From the NCBI RefSeq assembly GCF_000210915.2, contig NC_016620.1, positions 1,488,001 to 1,552,000 of the forward strand: DNA of 64,000 nt. Reading direction: 5' to 3'. A model generated the notes under the pieces. It did not search any database. It was given only the letters and a program-made list of their open reading frames with translations, and was not told where the DNA came from. The stretch comes from Halobacteriovorax marinus SJ (lineage in GTDB: Bacteria; Bdellovibrionota; Bacteriovoracia; Bacteriovoracales; Bacteriovoracaceae). The translations under genes and the position numbers were made by a program. Below, piece by piece: positions 63,167 to 64,000 of the stretch (the stretch's first letter is position 1; every line of letters starts with the position of its first letter).

Positions 63167-63514
63167 ATGTTAGATTTTTTAATGACTCCAGTTATGGCAC
63201 AAGAAGCGGCTGCAGCAGCAGGTCAACCAAATGCACTCAGCTCATTTCTTCCAATGATTGCTGTTTTCGCAATTTTCTACTTCCTAATGATTAGACCTCA
63301 AGCTAAGAAGGCGAAAGAAGAGCAAGCAATGCTAAGTCAGCTTGGAAAAGGTGAAGAGATTTTCACAAAGTCTGGACTCTTTGGAACAATTACTGGGATT
63401 ACTGATAAAGTTATCACACTAGAAATTGCTGAAGGAACTAAAGTTAAAGTTCTTAGAAGCCATATTGGTGGTAAAGCTGATTCTATCTTCAAGAAAACAG
63501 AAGAGAAGAAGTAA
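63167..63514 (+). CDS. yajC: Sec translocase accessory subunit YajC
   Basis: 115 residues with one membrane helix (LPMIAVFAIFYFLMIRPQ) and the family signature FYFLMIRPQAKKAKEEQ, followed by a short cytosolic beta domain (GEEIFTKSGLFGTITGITDK). An Ala/Gly-rich N-terminus precedes the helix. YajC joins SecDF in the Sec complex. AAGGAT is in front of the ATG. Position between tgt and tatA, with secD after, matches the conserved Sec cluster. Confidence 0.95.
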   Translation: MLDFLMTPVMAQEAAAAAGQPNALSSFLPMIAVFAIFYFLMIRPQAKKAKEEQAMLSQLGKGEEIFTKSGLFGTITGITDKVITLEIAEGTKVKVLRSHIGGKADSIFKKTEEKK

Positions 63515-63523
63515 GAGGGTGCT

Positions 63524-63790
63524 ATGTTTGGAATCGGTGGAGCTGAATTACTAATAATTTTTGTTTTTGCACTTCTCTTTATAGGTCCAAAGAAGTTACC
63601 TGAGCTTGCAAGAGGCTTAGGTAAAGGGATTAGAGAGTTTCAAAAGGCAAAAGATGATCTTCTTGATCAAGTAAATGCTCCTGCCGAGACTAAAGATAAC
63701 ACTCAGAACTTGGCATCATCTGACGCGCCAAGTGAAACCATCACTACGTCTGAGGACAATAAAAAATCTTCAGACGATTCTAACGCTTAG
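63524..63790 (+). CDS. tatA: Twin-arginine translocase subunit TatA/B
   Basis: 88 residues: short N-terminal membrane helix (AELLIIFVFALLFIGPKKLP) with the FGxxELLxI and IGPKKLPELARGLG motif, an amphipathic helix (REFQKAKDDLLDQ) and an unstructured polar tail. The Phe-Gly at residues 2-3 and short tail fit TatA, though the TatB-like spacing cannot be excluded; tatC is not in the window. It follows yajC by nine bases and ends with a hairpin before secD. Confidence 0.93.
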   Translation: MFGIGGAELLIIFVFALLFIGPKKLPELARGLGKGIREFQKAKDDLLDQVNAPAETKDNTQNLASSDAPSETITTSEDNKKSSDDSNA

Positions 63791-63817
63791 CCACCAATTC
63801 AATTATTTTGGTGGTTT
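63791..63817 (+). terminator. Weak hairpin terminator after tatA
   Basis: CCACCAA (63791-63797) / TTGGTGG (63808-63814) with a ten-base loop and only TTT after it. It may partly stop transcription from the yajC-tatA side. Confidence 0.5.
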
Positions 63818-63830
63818 GCCACTTCAATCA

Positions 63831-63860
63831 TTGCTTTTTTACAAAGTTATCCTCTATACT
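63831..63860 (+). promoter_or_regulatory. Putative promoter for secD
   Basis: TTGCTT (63831-63836), 18 bases, TATACT (63855-63860, five of six matches to the -10). It sits after the tatA hairpin and about 70 bases before the secD start. Confidence 0.4.
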
Positions 63861-63928
63861 TTTAAGTGTTTAAAATCGTATGCTTAATATAGGCGTTCTC
63901 GCCTACCAAATCCTATGAGGAGTATTGA

Positions 63929-64000
63929 ATGAAAAGAAGCTGGTGGTATCGCTTTATTTTCCTAATTATTGTCACTATTACGTCTGTGGTAATCATTTTA
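63929..64000 (+). CDS. secD: SecD protein-export subunit, 5' end only
   Basis: The first 24 codons only, cut by the window end. MKRSWWYRFIFLIIVTITSV is a typical SecD N-terminus with the first membrane helix, and the gene order yajC-secD supports the call. GAGGAG at 63917-63922 is the ribosome site. SecD with SecF uses the proton gradient to complete protein release on the periplasmic side. Confidence 0.82.
   Translation, partial: MKRSWWYRFIFLIIVTITSVVIIL

Overview
The window reads as a compact, A+T-rich bacterial chromosome segment made mostly of housekeeping genes mixed with secreted and envelope genes. Gene content suggests a Gram-negative predatory bacterium of the Bdellovibrionota, most likely the Bacteriovoracia (Bacteriovorax/Halobacteriovorax type). 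The basis is indirect: many signal-peptide and lipobox proteins, secreted trypsin-like and HExxH peptidases, outer-membrane barrels ending in Phe, a large hybrid histidine kinase, PilZ and flagellar hook genes, and frequent AGA arginine codons. No marker gene fixes the lineage. I see no rRNA, CRISPR array, insertion sequence or prophage; the only tRNA is a tRNA-Leu(GAG).

Layout. 1-4.7 kb: 3' part of pnp, dut, a small PHA-system-like protein, a ferredoxin with a long charged tail, and a facing SGNH hydrolase coupled to a 36-residue membrane peptide. 4.8-8.1 kb: tRNA-Leu followed by four secreted proteins (a three-repeat protein, a Cys-rich protein, a trypsin-like protease, a FecR-domain protein). 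8.2-14 kb: hybrid sensor kinase and the ahpC-ahpF peroxide pair. 14-23.7 kb: HExxH protein, flgE-like hook gene, an XRE regulator divergent from sufE-hemB, a second secreted protease, a persulfide-dioxygenase-like MBL protein, a conserved 474-residue protein and a single-domain response regulator. 23.7-32.3 kb: MscS channel, ClpB-like chaperone, cNMP-binding protein, LRR protein and a 1116-residue exported protein. 32.4-38.8 kb: panD, serB, pgsA, PilZ protein, glpX, a RatA/COQ10-like protein and a YggS-type PLP protein. 39-44.5 kb: 2OG-Fe(II) oxygenase, then a tight four-gene lipid-type operon (AurF-like diiron oxygenase, Asp-nucleophile hydrolase, two desaturases). 44.8-53 kb: a giant lipoprotein, an orphan ParA with a small partner, and a DUF4105-like protein. 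53.2-60.9 kb: a putative exopolysaccharide locus. 60.9-64 kb: queA-tgt-yajC-tatA-secD (secD cut by the window end).

The two most interesting gene sets are the 40.1-43.7 kb operon, where a diiron oxygenase with an AurF-like ligand pattern sits with a hydrolase and tandem desaturases, and the 53.3-60.9 kb polysaccharide locus. In the latter, a PgaC-like synthase lies opposite a separate deacetylase and a separate TIM-barrel glycosidase-like lipoprotein, as if the two halves of PgaB were split, and a 659-residue membrane protein follows.

Architecture is also notable. Most convergent gene pairs overlap at their 3' ends, and at three junctions both stop codons lie inside one perfect or near-perfect hairpin (19126-19153, 21460-21476, 32961-32993). 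At least six same-strand pairs are joined by TAATG stop-start overlaps. Classical U-tract terminators occur after pnp, between ahpC and ahpF, after the PilZ gene, and downstream of serB.
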